Origin: Oscillospiraceae bacterium
GTDB taxonomy: Bacteria; Bacillota_A; Clostridia; Oscillospirales; Oscillospiraceae
Length of the DNA stretch: 6,152 nt
Direction: 5' to 3'
Assembly: GCA_017550765.1 (NCBI GenBank)
Contig: JAFZOC010000359.1
Location: 1-6,152, forward strand
Shown: piece by piece, positions 4,990 through 6,152 of the stretch
How the letters are laid out: each line of letters opens with the position of its first letter
Numbering within the stretch: position 1 is the stretch's first letter
The notes under the pieces: generated by a model
Database searches by the model: none
What the model was told of the DNA's origin: nothing
Seen by the model: the letters and a program-made list of their open reading frames with translations, nothing else
Program-made: the position numbers and the translations under genes

Positions 4990-6152
4990 ATGTATAGAGA
5001 CGAATATTCGCGTTGGCTCGCGCACGATCTGGAGGACCCGGATCTGCTGCCGGAGCTGCTGAAGATCAAGGCCAGGGACGATGAGATCAGGGACCGTTTC
5101 GCAGTCTCCCTCAAATTCGGCACGGCCGGTCTGAGAGGGACGCTGGGCGCGGGCACGAACCGCATGAACATCTGGGTGGTCCGTCAGGCGACCCAGGGCC
5201 TGGCCAACTGGGTGCTGACCCAGGGCGGCACCCAGACCGTCGCCATCTCCTTCGACAGCCGCATCAAGAGCGAGGTCTTTGCCAAAGAGGCGGCGGGCGT
5301 CCTCGCGGCCAACGGCATCAAGGTCCGCATCTACGACGCGCTGATGCCGGTCCCGGCGCTCTCCTTCGCCACCAGATTCTATCACTGCAACGCCGGCATC
5401 ATGGTCACGGCCTCGCACAACCCCGCGCGCTACAACGGCTACAAGGCCTACGGCCCAGACGGCTGCCAGATGACCGACGACGCGGCTGCCGTCGTCTACG
5501 ACGAGATCCAGAAGACGGACGTCCTCACCGGCGCGAAGCACATCTCCTTCGCCGAGGGCGTGGAAAAAGGCCTGATCCGCTTCGTGGGGGACGACTGCAA
5601 GAAGGCTTTCTATGAGGCGATCGAAGCGCGGCAGGTCCGCCCGGGCCTCGCGGCGGGCGCCGGACTGAAGCTGGTCTACTCGCCGCTCAACGGCTCCGGC
5701 CTGGTCCCGGTGACCCGCGTGCTGAACGACATCGGGATCGCCGACATCACCATCGTGCCCGAGCAGGAGCATCCCAACGGCTACTTCACCACCTGCCCGT
5801 ACCCGAACCCCGAGATCTTCGAGGCGCTGAGATGCGGTCTTGCGCTGGCCGAAGAGACCGGCGCCGATCTCATGCTCGCCACCGACCCTGACGCCGACCG
5901 CGTGGGCATCGCCATGCGCTGCCCGGACGGGAGCTACGAGCTGGTATCCGGCAATGAGATGGGCGTACTGCTGCTCGACTATATCTGCGCGGGCCGCATC
6001 GAAAAGGGCACCATGCCCGAAAAGCCCGTGGCCGTCATGTCCCTGGTCTCCACACCCCTGGCTGACGCCGTGGCCGCGCACTACGGGGTGGAGCTGCGCC
6101 ATGTGCTCACCGGCTTCAAGTGGATCGGCGATCAGATCGCCCGCCTGGAGGC
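4990..6152 (+). CDS. Phosphoglucomutase/phosphomannomutase, PGM2/PgcA type, N-terminal part (3' end outside window)
   Basis: 387 codons are visible and the frame is open to the window edge; family members of this long type run to about 570-580 residues, so roughly two thirds is present. The N-terminal FGTAGLRG (43-50) is the substrate-phosphate loop of the alpha-D-phosphohexomutase superfamily. TASHNP (140-145) holds the catalytic phosphoserine S142, DPDADR (299-304) is the Mg2+-binding loop, and TGFKWIG (374-380) is typical of the PGM2-like branch. It interconverts glucose 1-phosphate and glucose 6-phosphate in the cytoplasm through a bisphosphate intermediate; some relatives also act on mannose or pentose phosphates. 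It is 18 bases downstream of the second reductase gene with its own strong ribosome binding site. Cotranscription is likely, but a shared pathway is not shown. The C-terminal phosphate-binding domain lies outside the window. Confidence 0.95.
   Translation, partial: MYRDEYSRWLAHDLEDPDLLPELLKIKARDDEIRDRFAVSLKFGTAGLRGTLGAGTNRMNIWVVRQATQGLANWVLTQGGTQTVAISFDSRIKSEVFAKEAAGVLAANGIKVRIYDALMPVPALSFATRFYHCNAGIMVTASHNPARYNGYKAYGPDGCQMTDDAAAVVYDEIQKTDVLTGAKHISFAEGVEKGLIRFVGDDCKKAFYEAIEARQVRPGLAAGAGLKLVYSPLNGSGLVPVTRVLNDIGIADITIVPEQEHPNGYFTTCPYPNPEIFEALRCGLALAEETGADLMLATDPDADRVGIAMRCPDGSYELVSGNEMGVLLLDYICAGRIEKGTMPEKPVAVMSLVSTPLADAVAAHYGVELRHVLTGFKWIGDQIARLE

Noticed and set aside
3520..6102. An 860-codon open frame on the minus strand
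   Set aside because: It is antisense to the second reductase and the mutase. Segments resembling the other antisense frame (for example PAALAAPAVGG) come from the paralogous cysteine loops read backwards.
1..6152. tRNA, rRNA, CRISPR arrays, insertion sequences or attachment sites
   Set aside because: The window is almost fully covered by protein-coding genes and shows no array of short direct repeats, transposase motifs or RNA-gene signatures.

Overview
The window is dense, GC-rich bacterial DNA with every gene on the + strand: four complete or partial redox genes followed by the first two thirds of a sugar-phosphate mutase gene. Strong AGGAGG-type ribosome binding sites sit 6-8 bases before each visible start. 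The mutase is of the long PGM2/PgcA type. Together these suggest a GC-rich member of the Clostridia (Bacillota), perhaps a gut-type Oscillospiraceae or Lachnospiraceae relative. That placement is inferred from style and family resemblance; there is no rRNA or other marker.

Layout: (1) 1-874, the C-terminal ~290 residues of a phytoene-desaturase-like (COG1233-type) FAD oxidoreductase whose start lies outside the window. (2) 876-2102, a 408-residue FAD/NAD(P)H reductase with a C-terminal plant-type [2Fe-2S] domain. (3) 2103-2255, a 153-base spacer holding a long GC-rich hairpin and an alternative, competing helix. (4) 2256-3800, a full-length 514-residue paralogue of gene 1, starting at TTG. 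(5) 3787-4971, a 394-residue paralogue of gene 2, overlapping gene 4's stop. (6) 4990 to the window end, a phosphoglucomutase/phosphomannomutase running off the edge.

The main point is that genes 1+2 and 3+4 are two diverged copies of the same two-gene module, in the same order and with the same tight coupling. In both copies the Shine-Dalgarno of the reductase lies inside the last codons of the flavoenzyme. The simplest reading is a dedicated electron path: NAD(P)H to FAD to [2Fe-2S] in the reductase, then to the FAD of the CrtI-like partner. Such a partner would probably work as a reductase or isomerase of unsaturated bonds in an anaerobe, rather than as a classical carotenoid desaturase. 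No carotenoid genes are visible and the substrate cannot be named from sequence. The reductase iron-sulfur domains are better conserved between the copies (35 of 55 residues identical in the aligned C-terminal stretch) than the flavoenzymes are, even in a well-conserved segment (26 of 59). This fits a shared electron supply with two different substrates.
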